A DNA stretch of 64,000 bases from Geobacter sp. (GTDB lineage Bacteria > Desulfobacterota > Desulfuromonadia > Geobacterales > Pseudopelobacteraceae), in the NCBI GenBank assembly GCA_003574895.1, contig PJFB01000007.1:124001-188000 (forward strand). The letters are read 5' to 3'. Of the stretch, positions 44,259 through 54,600 are shown one piece after another (position 1 is the first letter of the stretch; the number at the start of each line of letters is the position of its first letter). The notes below the pieces were generated by a model that worked only from the letters and a program-made list of their open reading frames with translations, searched no databases and was not told the DNA's origin. The position numbers and the translations under genes were made by a program.

Positions 44259-45092
44259 TCATACCTCCAGCGTATAACCCACCATGGCAACCTGGAATTC
44301 CTTTTGAAGTTCAGAAGACATGCGGGCGGCTGCGCTGAAGCCGGTACAATGGCTTGCGGCCAGCTTTCTGACCCCCAGGGTCTTTATGAAGGTCACTGTT
44401 TTTTCAAGTTGTTCTTGACCGCAAAAACCCAGGTGCGTCCCACCTATAATGGCATGGACGTCACGTCTGCCGGTCACGCTGGCGATATGATCCAGCGTGT
44501 TGACCAGACCTGCATGACAACAACCCAAAACGATCACCAAACCCTTGCCAGTGGCTAGAACCAGCGACTGGTCGTCCGGGGTATTATCCAGCTGCTTGCC
44601 TCCGCAATCACGATACAAGCCTTGATCGCCGATCTCAAATGAAGTCGAACGGGGCACGCCCCCCGTCAGAAACATGCCTGGTGCGATTTCCCGGAATTCA
44701 GGCGAAAGATCGAATCTGGCCCCGGCAGCCTCCAACGCAGCACGGTCATGGGGCATACCGATGGAGACGCTCTCGCCATTATCCTTCACCCGATAGCGTG
44801 GCGCAAAAATATCAGGGTGGGCATAAACGGTCTTTGGACCGCACTGCTGAAGCAAGGGCAGGAGTCCGCCGGCATGATCGTAGTGGCCGTGGGAGATGGC
44901 AACCTTTCTTACTGTAGCCAAATCCTTGTTCATGCGCCGCGCATTGTGCAGCAGGGTTGCTCCCTGACCGGTGTCGAACAGCAACGGCTCCTCCCCGGCC
45001 GGTTCGACCAAGGCGGCAAAGCCGTGTTCTCCCAGAGTACCTGAAAGGGAACCTACACTGTTCTCGCACAATACAGTGATACGGAGGCTCAC
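44259..45092 (-). CDS. MBL-fold metallo-hydrolase (RFA-P synthase-like family)
   Basis: A protein of about 277 residues with the metallo-beta-lactamase signature SHGHYDHAGG and a second metal motif VLGCCHAGLVNTLDHI. This combination is typical of the group annotated as dihydropterin/RFA-P synthase-like (MJ0301) hydrolases, whose bacterial substrates are mostly unknown. The start is a GTG overlapping the upstream DUF2892 stop as GTGA (45092), with GAAAGAG 8 bases upstream; another GTG nine bases earlier is possible. It is the last gene of a leftward run of small genes. Confidence 0.85.
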   Translation of the reverse strand: MSLRITVLCENSVGSLSGTLGEHGFAALVEPAGEEPLLFDTGQGATLLHNARRMNKDLATVRKVAISHGHYDHAGGLLPLLQQCGPKTVYAHPDIFAPRYRVKDNGESVSIGMPHDRAALEAAGARFDLSPEFREIAPGMFLTGGVPRSTSFEIGDQGLYRDCGGKQLDNTPDDQSLVLATGKGLVIVLGCCHAGLVNTLDHIASVTGRRDVHAIIGGTHLGFCGQEQLEKTVTFIKTLGVRKLAASHCTGFSAAARMSSELQKEFQVAMVGYTLEV

Positions 45093-45298
45093 TTGCAGCA
45101 CTCTTTCGGAAACTTGGGCACTCCCAGTTTTTCAAGAATGGTAACCATGGGGCACCAGTTGGTAAAACCCGACTGCAGCAGGTTCAAACCTACGAAAGCT
45201 GTGAACCATAACCAGTTGATGTTGACCTTGACGGCCAAGACAACCGACAGCAGAATGAAGCTTCCGGCAATAATTCTCAATAGTCTATCAATGTACAT
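45089..45298 (-). CDS. DUF2892 (YgaP-like) small membrane protein
   Basis: A 69-residue protein with the DUF2892 pattern: MYIDRLLRIIAGSFILLSVV, then a second hydrophobic segment LWFTAFVGLNLLQSGFTNWC and PMVTILEKLG. It makes two membrane helices and ends in a CC pair (KECCK). In many bacteria this domain is coupled to rhodanese or sulfur-handling proteins. Here the neighbours (MBL protein, DUF302 protein) suggest a sulfur- or redox-related unit, which is inference. Confidence 0.82.
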   Translation of the reverse strand: MYIDRLLRIIAGSFILLSVVLAVKVNINWLWFTAFVGLNLLQSGFTNWCPMVTILEKLGVPKFPKECCK

Positions 45299-45369
45299 AT
45301 TTTTCTCCTCATTTTATAACGTTGGCGTTAAATGTCGCCGCCAATTTAATAATTGTCTGCCGACTTGAG

Positions 45370-45768
45370 TCACAGCGCCGCCAGCATCCGTTCCATCTTC
45401 TCCCGAGCCATACCGGCCATTGCCGTCATCTCCGGGTTGCCGATCATGGAGAGGGCGGCTACCGGATCCATCACCATGACAACCGTTGCACCGTTGTCGT
45501 CCGTGTAAACCAGAACGTTGCAGGGAAGTAGCGCGCCAAGGTTGATCTCCCTGCTAATTGCCTCATACGCCATGTTGGGATTGCAGGCGCCCAGGATGAT
45601 ATAGTTGCGGAACTCCTTGCCTAATTTTTCCTTGAATTTCTTCTGTAAATCAATTTCGGTCAGAACGCCGAAACCTTCCTTGAGCAGTTCCTCACGGACC
45701 TTTTTTTCCGCCTCGGCATAGGACAAAGCAACCGTCTTTCCAAACGCATAAGGTGTTGTCAGTTCCAT
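45370..45768 (-). CDS. DUF302 protein
   Basis: A 132-residue soluble protein of the DUF302 family (VREELLKEGFGVLTEIDLQ, then LGACNPNMAYEAISREINLG and LLPCNVLVYTDDNG). The C-terminal part is helical and Met-rich (MAGMAREKMERMLAAL). The family's biochemical role is not established, although it often occurs with thiol or heavy-metal genes. One Cys sits in LGACNP and one in LLPCNV, both usual in the family. It lies 58 bases downstream of the C_GCAxxG_C_C gene. Confidence 0.85.
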   Translation of the reverse strand: MELTTPYAFGKTVALSYAEAEKKVREELLKEGFGVLTEIDLQKKFKEKLGKEFRNYIILGACNPNMAYEAISREINLGALLPCNVLVYTDDNGATVVMVMDPVAALSMIGNPEMTAMAGMAREKMERMLAAL

Positions 45769-45826
45769 GATCGTCTCCTTTCAGCAGCAGGTAGTTTTGG
45801 GCCCTGCCGTGTGGGCAAGCTCAGGA

Positions 45827-46255
45827 CTACCCCTGCCTGAGTAAATCCGCTGTTTTTCCGGCCACTTTGCCGGTCAATTCCGGGCAGATGCCATGCTGCT
45901 TCCCCTTGATGACCCGGCAGCAGGTGCTCCCGTATTCCTGGTGAAACCATTTGTGCAGATCCCGGGTCATCTGCATAACCTTTCTGCGATCTTCCTGCAA
46001 TACCAGCCCCATGGACATGGTGGCTCCGGTAATGGCGCCGCAGATGCACCCAGAACCGGAACCGCTGCCGAATCCTGCTGCCAGCTTTACCACATCGTCC
46101 GGCAGTTCCGGCTTGAAATTGTTTTTTACTGCCGCCAATACCGCTTCGGCACAATGCAGTTTGCCCGAACGGTAAAGCCCTTCCGCCTCAATCGCCACCT
46201 TTTCCGAAAAATCCGTTCCTTCACTCGCACAGCTTTTTTGCTTCATCCAAAACAT
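45827..46255 (-). CDS. C_GCAxxG_C_C family protein
   Basis: A 142-residue protein with LHCAEAVL, GSGCICGAITGATMSMGLVL and STCCRVIKG, the Cys pattern that names this family. CICGAITGA supplies C-x-CGA-x-x-G. The family is thought to be redox or metal related, but no reaction is established. Seven or more Cys suggest a metal or disulfide function. It lies 52 bases after the RND pump gene in the direction of transcription, so it may share a transcript with the pump. Confidence 0.85.
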   Translation of the reverse strand: MFWMKQKSCASEGTDFSEKVAIEAEGLYRSGKLHCAEAVLAAVKNNFKPELPDDVVKLAAGFGSGSGSGCICGAITGATMSMGLVLQEDRRKVMQMTRDLHKWFHQEYGSTCCRVIKGKQHGICPELTGKVAGKTADLLRQG

Positions 46256-46307
46256 GTTATCTCCTGTTTCTTATCTTACCTAAAAGATGGTTTCATGGAC
46301 AGCTACT

Positions 46308-49300
46308 TCATACCTTTGTTTTCCGCGCCTCTTTCCTCTCCTGCCACGATTGAGCCAGATAATACAGGATCGGAATGGTGATCATCGAGAGGGACGTCGA
46401 AGCAACTTCACCGCACATAAGAGCTATGGCCAACCCTTGGAAAATAGGGTCGAAAATGATCACGATGCTCCCCACCACAACAGCGGCGGCAGTCAACAGG
46501 ATCGGCCTGAAACGGACTGCACCGGCATCGATGATGGCCTCGTCCAGCGGCATCCCCTCGGAGCGCCTCAACTCGGTAAAATCGATCAGGATAATAGAGT
46601 TCCTGACAATGATACCGGCCAGGGCAATGAAACCGATCATGCTGGTGGCGGTGAAAAAAGCCCCGAACAGGGCGTGCCCCGGCAAGATACCGATCAGGGT
46701 GAGCGGGATCGGCGCCATGATAACAAGCGGCGTGATGAAGTTCCGGAACCAAGCCACTACCAGCACGTAGATCAGCACCATTACCGCGCCGAACGCGATG
46801 CCAAGGTCACGGAACACCTCGTAGGTAATATGCCACTCGCCATCCCACTTGAGGCCAACCCGCTCCTCGCTCCATGGCTGGCGCGAAGCAAGCTGCTCGA
46901 TATGATATCCTCCCGGCATGGCAATATTGTCGATGTCTTTCTGCATCTTGAGAATGGCGTAGACCGGAGCCTCAATCACGCCGGCCACGTCACCGGTGAC
47001 ATAGACCACGCTCTTCAGGTTTTTGCGGTACAGGGTCTTGTCCTCGTCCTGTTGGGTTATCCTGACCAGTTGGGACAGGGGCACATTGCCACGGGGTCCC
47101 GGGATATAGATCGATGAAAGCGCATCGATGGAGCTGCGTTGGACAAGAGGCAGCCGGAGGTTGATGTAGACCGGCTCCTTTTCCTTGGGCATATGCACTA
47201 TTCCGGCATTCATGCCGCCCAAGGCGATGTTCAGCGTCTTGACCACATCATCGGTGGCAATGCCGGACAGGGCCGCTTTTTCCTTGTCCACGGTAAAATT
47301 GTACTTGGTCTGATTATCCTCCACATACCAGTCCGTATCAACCACGCCGGGGGTCTTCAGAAAGATCGCCTTCACCTTGGCGGCAATATCCAGACGGGTT
47401 GCCTGGTCGGGACCGTAGATCTCCGCCACCAGGGTCGAGAGCACCGGCGGGCCGGGCGGTATCTCGGCAACCTTGACCCGGGCCCCATATTTGTCGGCAA
47501 TCGCCTTGACCAGGGGGCGAATCCTCTTGGCTATATCGTGGGATTGGCTGCTGCGGTCACCCTTGGCGGTCAGGTTGACCTGCAGATCCGCCAGGTTGGC
47601 CCCCTTGCGGAGATAATAATGCCGCACCAGGCCATTGAAATTGAATGGCGCCGATACACCGACATAGGTCTGGAAATCCGTCACCTCCGGTATGGTGCGC
47701 AACGCCTCGCCCATCTCGGATGCAATCCGGGCAGTATCCTCCAGAGTAGTGCCGTTGGGGGCATCCACTATCAATTGCAGTTCGTTCTTATTGTCGAACG
47801 GCAACATCTTTACCGTCACCAGTTTGAAATAGATCAACGAACAGGAAGCCAACAGCAGCACCACCACCGTGACCAGGAAGCCGTAGCGCAACAGCGGACG
47901 ATGAATCAACGGCCCCATGATCTTACGGTATAAAGAGGTCAGCCACATCTCGCTGCTCGTTTCATGGGCTCCCTCATGAGACTCGCCCCGCATGAAGCGG
48001 TAGGAGAAATAGGGGGTGACGATAAAGGCCGCCAGCAGCGAGAAGATCATGGCCATGCTGGCCCCCACCGGTATCGGCCTCATGTAGGGGCCCATCAGGC
48101 CCGATACGAACGCCATCGGCAGGATCGAAGCAATAACGGCGAACGTGGCCAGGATGGTGGGGTTACCGATCTCATCCACCGCCCGCACCGCCGCATCCAG
48201 CGGCTTCAATTTCATGGTCGTGAAATAACGGTGGATATTCTCCACCACTACAATGGCGTCATCGACCAGAATCCCGATCGAGAAGATCAGGGCGAACAGG
48301 GTGATCCGGTTCAGGGTGTAGCCGATCAGGGAGAAGAGAAACAGGGTCATTGCCAGGGTAACCGGTATGGCAATGGCAGCCACTGCCCCAGCCCGCCACC
48401 CCATAAACAGGGCGATCAGGATCGTGACCGAGATGGCGGCCAGGAACATGTGGAAAAGCAACTCGTTATTCTTCTCCTTGGCAGTCTCGCCGTAGTTGCG
48501 GGTGACCGTCACCTGGACGTCGTCGGGAATCACTTTGCCCTTGAGGAATTCAACCTTTTTCAGCAGGTCTTCCGCTACCCAGGTGGCGTTGGCGCCTTTG
48601 CGCTTGGCAACGGACACCGTAACCGCCGGGTAATTTTGGCGCGGATTGCCTTGTATCCCCTTGGAAGCAGCCACCGGCCCCATCCCGAAGAAGACATAAT
48701 CCTTAGGTTCTTCCGGACCGTCACTGATGGTTGCCACATCGGAAAGATAGACCGGTTTGTTGTTGGCAACATTCACCACCAAATCCTTGATGGCTTGGGC
48801 ATTTTCCAGGAAAGCCCCGGTGTCAACCAGGTATTCCCGGTTGTCGTTGCGGAAGGAACCTGAAGCCAGGGCAAAGTTGCCCTTTTGGAGCGCACCCATC
48901 ACCTGGAGGGGCGAAAGCTGGTAGGCGGCCATCCTGGCAGCGTCGAGCCTGACCAGGATCTGGCGGGTCAGTCCCCCTTTGATCTCGGTTGCAGCGACAT
49001 TTTCGCTCTTTTTCAGTTCGTCGCACACCTCGCGGGCTACGCGACGCAGGGCGAAATGATCGTAGCGTTCAGACCAGAGGGTTACGGTCAGGATCGGCAC
49101 ATCGTCGATGGACTTGGGGACAACCATCGGCTCCATTACACCGGGAGGAAGCAGTGAGCGATTGCTCATCAACTGGTTGTAAAGCTTGACCAGCGATTTC
49201 TCCATGTCTTCGCCAACCTTGTAGCGAACGGTAACGATCCCCATTCCCGGACGGCTGGCGGTGTAGATGTACTCCACCCCCTTGATTTCCCACATCTTGC

Positions 49301-49523
49301 CTTCAATCGGCTTTACTGCCCGCTCCTCGACCTCTTTCGGAGTCGCACCGGGCATGGGAAGGTAGATATCCACCATTGGGACGACGATCTGGGGTTCTTC
49401 TTCCCTGGGGGTCATCTTGATCGCAAAGACTCCCAACAGAAGCGCAGCCCCAACGATCAGGGGGGTCAGCTTGGAGTCTATGAAGGCGTGGGCAATTTTG
49501 CCGGCAATGCCGAGTTTTTCCAT
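46308..49523 (-). CDS. RND efflux inner-membrane transporter
   Basis: A 1071-residue proton-driven pump of the AcrB/MdtB superfamily. The N-terminal TM helix, two large periplasmic loops and the TM4 motif [17 protein letters not shown] are present, including the paired Asp residues of proton relay. [19 protein letters not shown] is the matching TM10-11 region. The short sequence PREEEPQI after TM1 fits the broad RND family found with acetate or multidrug pumps. ATG at 49523 is chosen since the protein begins [14 protein letters not shown]. Its adaptor and outer-membrane partner are upstream, separated by the DUF2845 gene. The substrate is unknown. Confidence 0.93.
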   Translation of the reverse strand: MEKLGIAGKIAHAFIDSKLTPLIVGAALLLGVFAIKMTPREEEPQIVVPMVDIYLPMPGATPKEVEERAVKPIEGKMWEIKGVEYIYTASRPGMGIVTVRYKVGEDMEKSLVKLYNQLMSNRSLLPPGVMEPMVVPKSIDDVPILTVTLWSERYDHFALRRVAREVCDELKKSENVAATEIKGGLTRQILVRLDAARMAAYQLSPLQVMGALQKGNFALASGSFRNDNREYLVDTGAFLENAQAIKDLVVNVANNKPVYLSDVATISDGPEEPKDYVFFGMGPVAASKGIQGNPRQNYPAVTVSVAKRKGANATWVAEDLLKKVEFLKGKVIPDDVQVTVTRNYGETAKEKNNELLFHMFLAAISVTILIALFMGWRAGAVAAIAIPVTLAMTLFLFSLIGYTLNRITLFALIFSIGILVDDAIVVVENIHRYFTTMKLKPLDAAVRAVDEIGNPTILATFAVIASILPMAFVSGLMGPYMRPIPVGASMAMIFSLLAAFIVTPYFSYRFMRGESHEGAHETSSEMWLTSLYRKIMGPLIHRPLLRYGFLVTVVVLLLASCSLIYFKLVTVKMLPFDNKNELQLIVDAPNGTTLEDTARIASEMGEALRTIPEVTDFQTYVGVSAPFNFNGLVRHYYLRKGANLADLQVNLTAKGDRSSQSHDIAKRIRPLVKAIADKYGARVKVAEIPPGPPVLSTLVAEIYGPDQATRLDIAAKVKAIFLKTPGVVDTDWYVEDNQTKYNFTVDKEKAALSGIATDDVVKTLNIALGGMNAGIVHMPKEKEPVYINLRLPLVQRSSIDALSSIYIPGPRGNVPLSQLVRITQQDEDKTLYRKNLKSVVYVTGDVAGVIEAPVYAILKMQKDIDNIAMPGGYHIEQLASRQPWSEERVGLKWDGEWHITYEVFRDLGIAFGAVMVLIYVLVVAWFRNFITPLVIMAPIPLTLIGILPGHALFGAFFTATSMIGFIALAGIIVRNSIILIDFTELRRSEGMPLDEAIIDAGAVRFRPILLTAAAVVVGSIVIIFDPIFQGLAIALMCGEVASTSLSMITIPILYYLAQSWQERKEARKTKV

Positions 49524-49593
49524 GTAATGCAAACCTCTGTTTAGCGTAAATATTAAACTACCGCAAATAACGGTGGAGAATCCGGTTCGAGAC

Positions 49594-49905
49594 TCACTGC
49601 ACGAAACCGCCGGTACGTATCCTGGTAAGGATGCCATTCCGGAATTCAAGCGTGTGGATCAGGGTGGAGCCCCGGGTGTACGTCCATTCCTGTACTTCGA
49701 TATACATTGTCCGGCCATAGTCGTTTTCCACCGGCTCCTCGCGCCTGGCAACAAAGTCCGGTTTGTCGCACTTGACGGCAACAGTGGAGATACTATCTCC
49801 GCTGGAGACTATGTTGCCGTTGGGGCAGCGGAAGTCATCTGCAAGAGCGTCGGCGGCACAGAATCCCATCAGGATCACTAGCACAAGCAGGCTTTTCATC
49901 GGCAT
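49594..49905 (-). CDS. DUF2845 exported protein within the RND operon
   Basis: A 103-residue protein with a signal peptide ([13 protein letters not shown]) and a mature domain [20 protein letters not shown], then [20 protein letters not shown], matching the DUF2845 pattern. It has two mature Cys (FRCPN, VKCDK), probably a disulfide. It sits between the pump gene and its adaptor, 34 bases from the adaptor. Function unknown; insertion in an efflux operon is unusual. Confidence 0.82.
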   Translation of the reverse strand: MPMKSLLVLVILMGFCAADALADDFRCPNGNIVSSGDSISTVAVKCDKPDFVARREEPVENDYGRTMYIEVQEWTYTRGSTLIHTLEFRNGILTRIRTGGFVQ

Positions 49906-49939
49906 ATCCTTTCACCGGATAGCAATCCGAAACGGACCG

Positions 49940-51052
49940 TTATTCTACCTTGGCACCATCAACAACCTTCTCGGTTTCGCCCGTCACCAGACGTTCGCCA
50001 TCGCTCAGGCCGGACATGATTTCAACCCTTTCGCCAATCTTCTTGCCGGTTTTTACCAGCCGCATGCGGGCAATTCCGTCCTTGGCAACCACCCAGACAG
50101 AGGTCAACGCCCCCCGCTCAACCACTGCCCGTGCCGGGACCATAATCCCATTCGTGCTGGTGCCGAGATTTATGGCCGCCCGACCGTACATGCCGGATTT
50201 CAAACCTTTCTGACTCAGGTTGACCTTGGCTGTGAAGGTACGGCTGGCAGCGTCAGCCGAAGGCACTATTTCGGCAATCTTCGCAGTGAACGAACTGTTC
50301 AGTGCGTCCATTGTTATGTTTGCCGGAGTGCCGGGCCTGATCCTGCTTGTCAGTGACTCGGGCACGGACAGTTCGAGTTGGTAGCTCCCCTCGTCCTCGA
50401 TAGTCAGGAGCGGTTGGGCCGGAAAGACCGTGGCGCCCAGATCGGCCTGCTTGGCGGTAATCACACCAGAGATGGGAGCAATGATCTTTGTGTAGTCAGC
50501 CATGACCGAGGCGGCACGGGAACCTTCCTGGGCCTGTTTCAAGCGTGCTTCCGCCCTTGCCACACCTTGTGAGGCCAGATCCTTCTCGGCCTGTTTGACG
50601 TCGAACTCCTGGCGAGTGATCGCCTGTTCCGTGAACAGTTTTTGGTAACGTTCAAAAGTGGTATCTGCCAGTTTTCTGCGGGTCAGGGCCTCATCAAGAC
50701 CGCGGCGGGCTTCATCGATGGCGGCAGTGGCAACCGCCGCAGTGGCCACATTTTCCTGCGCATCCAGCCGGGCAAGGACCTGCCCTTTCCTTACGCGGTC
50801 TCCTTCGCGAACCAGCAGCACGCTGATTGTGCCAGGAACACGGGCCGACACCATGGCGCTGGTACGCGCCCTGACCGTGCCGACCACTTCCAGCGTATCC
50901 GGCAATTGGGCATTTTTGGCCGTTTCTATCACAACACCCTTGACCACTGGAGCCAGGGCGGCTTCCTTCTTGCCATTCTCTTGCTTCTCGGAGCACCCCG
51001 TGGCTATCAGGGCTGTCATGAGACAGAACAGGGCGGCAGCGGATCTTGTCAT
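49940..51052 (-). CDS. RND efflux periplasmic adaptor (membrane fusion) lipoprotein
   Basis: A 370-residue membrane-fusion protein linking the pump to the outer-membrane channel. The lipobox is LIATGC (Cys20). The lipoyl/barrel-sandwich half-motifs are near ARVPGTISVLLVREGDRVRK and IIAPISGVITAKQADLGA, flanking an alpha-hairpin coiled coil. The beta-barrel and proximal domains follow. The ATG overlaps the TolC-like stop by 4 bases, so the two are coupled. Confidence 0.92.
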   Translation of the reverse strand: MTRSAAALFCLMTALIATGCSEKQENGKKEAALAPVVKGVVIETAKNAQLPDTLEVVGTVRARTSAMVSARVPGTISVLLVREGDRVRKGQVLARLDAQENVATAAVATAAIDEARRGLDEALTRRKLADTTFERYQKLFTEQAITRQEFDVKQAEKDLASQGVARAEARLKQAQEGSRAASVMADYTKIIAPISGVITAKQADLGATVFPAQPLLTIEDEGSYQLELSVPESLTSRIRPGTPANITMDALNSSFTAKIAEIVPSADAASRTFTAKVNLSQKGLKSGMYGRAAINLGTSTNGIMVPARAVVERGALTSVWVVAKDGIARMRLVKTGKKIGERVEIMSGLSDGERLVTGETEKVVDGAKVE

Positions 51053-52395
51053 TTCAAAATCTCCTTCGTAAAAATGCCTGCTGTATAATAAACACGGCCA
51101 CTGGCAAGCGCATAATTCGCCTCGGTCTCGACCAGGTTGGTACGTGTCTGGTTCAATGCCGTCTGGGCATCCAGAAGTTCTATCATGGTGGCCAGCGAAT
51201 TCTCAAAACGTTTGCTAATGAGTCTGACCGACTCCTCGGCATCCTCAAGAGCATGACGGGCAACTTCAAGGCGCTTGCCCATCTCTTCACGTCGCAAATA
51301 GCTTTCCTTAATTTGGAATTTGATCTGCTTGGTCTGGCCGGCCAGCATTTCATCCGCAGCGGAACGTGACGCTGCTGCGCGCTCACGCTCATGACCACGC
51401 CTGAAACCGTCGAAGATTTGCCACTTGAGGCTAACACCGGCCAGCCAGGAATCGTTGTCCGCGCCGAATGGGACGTCCTTGTCATTCAACTGATAGGAGG
51501 CAAAGGCATCGACCATCGGCAGATATGCGTTACGGGCCAGCTTGAGTCCAGCAGCGGCAACCTCCGTATTGGCGCGTGTTTGCTGAAGATCGCTACGTTT
51601 TTCCAGTGCAATTTTATCCAATTCATCCGGTTGGAGGATAGCAAAAGTCGGCCCCATCGGGTCGGAAACCTCCACACTTTCGCCGTCTCCAAGACCGATC
51701 GTGATTGCCAGCTGCATTTTTGCCAGGGTCAGATTATTCCGTGCCGTGATTGACTGCTGCTCGGCAAACGACAGCTGAGTACGTGCCATGAGCTGATCCG
51801 AGCGCAGTCCGACACCTGAATCATTGCGCACAGTAGCAAGCCGCGCATGTTCCCGGGCATCGGCTACGGCCTGCTCGGCTGTCTTCAGGTAGGCCTCGGC
51901 CTTCTGAATTTCCAGATAAAGCCTGAAAACCTGGAAGGCAATATCCTGTTTGGTTGCATCAGCACCCAGGCTCGCTGCTTCGGCAGTCTTCATTGCCATC
52001 TCGCGGGCCGGGCCCAAGGACGGGTTGTAGAGCGGCTGCTGCAACGAAAGCGCCGTCCTGAAGTTTTGCCAGGTAGCAGGATGGTTGAGGTTGTTAATCT
52101 GGAAATCATTGTTCGTGAAGCGGCCTTCGTCCAGCTTCATCATAAAAGTCTGGGTTGGCGAGTTGGATCCGGCCAGCGACTCCTCGAACATCACATTGGG
52201 GTAATAGTGCGACCCCGCTATGGCCACCCCCTGACGAGCCGCATCCGCATTGAAATCAGAACCCCTTACCTGATGGTTCTTTTCCATTGCCATTCTGATC
52301 GCCTCTTTCAGGCTCAGCTTTTGAGCTGCTGACGAAGCATTGACACAACAAGCCGTGACGACCAGTCCGGCCAGAATTCCGAATGCTTTTTTCAC
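51049..52395 (-). CDS. TolC-family outer-membrane efflux channel
   Basis: A 448-residue channel protein with a signal peptide ending near NASSA. Two copies of the outer-membrane-efflux repeat are visible: the first starting LSLKEAIRMAMEKNHQVR and the second with LQQTRANTEVAAAGLKLARN. Long periplasmic helices dominate. The final sequence ends at KEILK. It is the first gene of the efflux operon (channel, adaptor, DUF2845, pump). Confidence 0.92.
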   Translation of the reverse strand: MKKAFGILAGLVVTACCVNASSAAQKLSLKEAIRMAMEKNHQVRGSDFNADAARQGVAIAGSHYYPNVMFEESLAGSNSPTQTFMMKLDEGRFTNNDFQINNLNHPATWQNFRTALSLQQPLYNPSLGPAREMAMKTAEAASLGADATKQDIAFQVFRLYLEIQKAEAYLKTAEQAVADAREHARLATVRNDSGVGLRSDQLMARTQLSFAEQQSITARNNLTLAKMQLAITIGLGDGESVEVSDPMGPTFAILQPDELDKIALEKRSDLQQTRANTEVAAAGLKLARNAYLPMVDAFASYQLNDKDVPFGADNDSWLAGVSLKWQIFDGFRRGHERERAAASRSAADEMLAGQTKQIKFQIKESYLRREEMGKRLEVARHALEDAEESVRLISKRFENSLATMIELLDAQTALNQTRTNLVETEANYALASGRVYYTAGIFTKEILK

Positions 52396-52517
52396 GCACT
52401 AACTCCTGTCCAGCGAAATACATATGGAAAACAATATATATATTATTTGAGAAAAGTCAAGGGGAACATTTTCATTTACTTTGACTAATTATTACCAGCA
52501 ATATACCAAAATGCAAA

Positions 52518-52548
52518 ATGCGCCGGAAAGGTTGACTCTCCGGCGCAT
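52518..52548 (-). terminator. hairpin terminator after pal
   Basis: ATGCGCCGGA and TCCGGCGCAT form a perfect 10-base stem about 30 bases after the pal stop, followed on the minus strand by T-rich sequence. Confidence 0.75.
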
Positions 52549-52576
52549 GATTTTGACTGCAATGAAGGTATGGTTC

Positions 52577-53155
52577 TTATTTTACAATTACGAAATCATC
52601 CCGCCTGTTTTTGGCCCAGGCTGCTTCGTCATGACCCTCCACAGCCGGTTTTTCCTTGCCGTAGCTGATTATGGAGAGGCGATCAGCCGGAACGCCCAAG
52701 GTGATCAGGTACTGTTGGGCCGACTTGGCGCGACGCTCACCCAGCGCAAGGTTATACTCGGCCGAACCGCGCTCGTCGCAGTTGCCTTGTATCTGGATTT
52801 TGACATCCGGGTTGTTTTTCAGCATGATTTCAGCATTTTTGTAGAGTACATCGCGGGCATCCTGGCGCAGATCAGATTTGTCGAAATCAAAATACACGGT
52901 CTCGAAATTCGCCTCTGGGGCAACGGCCTTTGCCGCTTGCATCTCTTCCTGCTTGGGTGGTTCAGCTTTTGGTTGCTCGACCGGCATGGGTTGTTCAACC
53001 GGCTTGGGCGGTTCAGGTTTGGGCGGCTCGACCTTGACCGGCTCGGCCTTAACTACTGGCTCTTCGCTCTTGACAACTTCCTTGTTTGCACAACCGCCGG
53101 CAACCAGAGCCGCCAAGCCGAGTGCAACCAACAATGACAACATCCCTCGTTTCAT
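52577..53155 (-). CDS. pal: peptidoglycan-associated lipoprotein Pal
   Basis: A 192-residue outer-membrane lipoprotein of the Tol-Pal system. The lipobox LVAGGC gives Cys22, followed by a long Pro/Glu/Lys linker (VEPPKPEPPKPVEQPMPVEQ) and an OmpA-like peptidoglycan-binding domain (about 83-192) with YFDFDKSDLRQDA, NCDERGSAEYNLALGERRA and the final KNRRDDFVI. ATG at 53155 begins MKRGMLSLL; the longer frame upstream has no signal peptide. The order tolQ-R-A-B-pal is complete. Confidence 0.95.
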   Translation of the reverse strand: MKRGMLSLLVALGLAALVAGGCANKEVVKSEEPVVKAEPVKVEPPKPEPPKPVEQPMPVEQPKAEPPKQEEMQAAKAVAPEANFETVYFDFDKSDLRQDARDVLYKNAEIMLKNNPDVKIQIQGNCDERGSAEYNLALGERRAKSAQQYLITLGVPADRLSIISYGKEKPAVEGHDEAAWAKNRRDDFVIVK

Positions 53156-53297
53156 TTTAATCTCCTTTGTCAGGAATTTCTTTGGCTTACGCCTGAATGT
53201 CTCAGCAAGCGAATAAATTATACATGCCACTGGATTTTTTGCAATTACTAATCGGGAAAATCCCAAAACAACGGCAGCTTGAATAGTTAGATTAATA

Positions 53298-54581
53298 TCA
53301 ACGCGGAGACCAGGCCGGTTGACCGTTATTGCCCTTGTTCTGGCTGACCTTAGTCTGGCCACTGCCATCGGACCGCATGACGTATATCTCTTCCGGGCCG
53401 CCACGTTTGGAACTGAATGCGATAAACCGCCCGTCCGGGGACCAGGACGGGTTTTCGTTGCTTCCAATGCTGGTCAATTGGGTATCGCCGCTGCCATCGA
53501 TGTTGATTGTGTAAATCTGGAACCCGCCACTCTGCATGCGGGCATAGGCGATCCGATCCCCTTTGGGGGACCACCGGGGGGTGACATTGTAACTTCCGGA
53601 CGTTGTCAGGCGCCTGACATTACCGCCATCGGTATTCATCACAAAGACCTGCGGCTTGCCCAGGCGATCGGAGACAAAGGCGATCTGTTTGCCGTCCGGC
53701 GACCAGGCCGGCGATACCTCGATGGCTGGGCTTACGGTCAGGCGGACCGGGTTTGAACCATCCTTGGAGATGGTATAGATTTCGGCATTGCCGTCCTTGG
53801 AAAGCGCCAGGGCGATCTTGGAGCCATCCGGAGACCAGGCGCCGGTAATGTTAAGTCCCTTGCGCCGGGAAACCGGTATTTCCGTGGTACTGGAGAGTGC
53901 GCGTTTGTACAGATCCGGATTGCCGTGTTTGTAAGTGGTAAAGATAACTTCCCGGCCATCCGGAGAAAAATCAGGATTAAGATTGATCGAGCCATTTTTG
54001 GTCAACGGCAGAAAGTTATGGCCATCCCAGTCCATGACCGCAATCTCCTTGTTGCCGGTCTGGGTGGTAACAAAGGCGATCCTGGTGGTGAAACAGCCTT
54101 TTTCGGATGTGACTGCCAAGAGGATCTCATCGGCAAATGAATGGGCGAAACGGCGCAAATCCCTGGCTTTTCCCAAATAGCGCTTGGCAGTCATCATCTT
54201 GCGGTTCAGCACGTCGAACAGCCGGAATTCGACGGTCAAATCATCTCCCTTGAGGCTGTATTCGCTCCGCACCAGGAGATCGTAGCCAGCTGTCAGCCAT
54301 GGGACGAAGTCGGTCTCGGCAAGCGTGATGTTGCCGGGAAGCGGCAACTGGTCTTTCGTATCGGCCGATGCGGTCCCGGACATGTTCATGTCGAATGCAA
54401 TCACGCTGGTCATTTCTTTGGCGGCATCGACATTGGGCTTTGCATCAAGGGTATGGGGCGCATCGATGGCAAGCTTTAGCTGGCGATTGCCGGGCGCCGT
54501 CACCTCGACGTATCCGGTTTGTGCACGTAGCGCCGAAGGAAAGGCCAGCAGGATCAATAAAATAATAAGGTGAATTCTCAT
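53298..54581 (-). CDS. tolB: Tol-Pal periplasmic beta-propeller TolB
   Basis: A 427-residue periplasmic protein that connects TolA and Pal during outer-membrane constriction. After a signal peptide (LIILLILLAFPSALRAQ) comes the TolB N-terminal domain, then a six-bladed beta-propeller with repeated FSPDGREVIF / WSPDGKQIAF / WSPKGDRIAY / WSPDGRFIAF motifs. ATG at 54581 is chosen; an in-frame ATG two codons earlier is possible. It lies about 20 bases after the TolA-like gene. Confidence 0.94.
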   Translation of the reverse strand: MRIHLIILLILLAFPSALRAQTGYVEVTAPGNRQLKLAIDAPHTLDAKPNVDAAKEMTSVIAFDMNMSGTASADTKDQLPLPGNITLAETDFVPWLTAGYDLLVRSEYSLKGDDLTVEFRLFDVLNRKMMTAKRYLGKARDLRRFAHSFADEILLAVTSEKGCFTTRIAFVTTQTGNKEIAVMDWDGHNFLPLTKNGSINLNPDFSPDGREVIFTTYKHGNPDLYKRALSSTTEIPVSRRKGLNITGAWSPDGSKIALALSKDGNAEIYTISKDGSNPVRLTVSPAIEVSPAWSPDGKQIAFVSDRLGKPQVFVMNTDGGNVRRLTTSGSYNVTPRWSPKGDRIAYARMQSGGFQIYTINIDGSGDTQLTSIGSNENPSWSPDGRFIAFSSKRGGPEEIYVMRSDGSGQTKVSQNKGNNGQPAWSPR

Positions 54582-54600
54582 TTGCATATACTCGCTTCGG

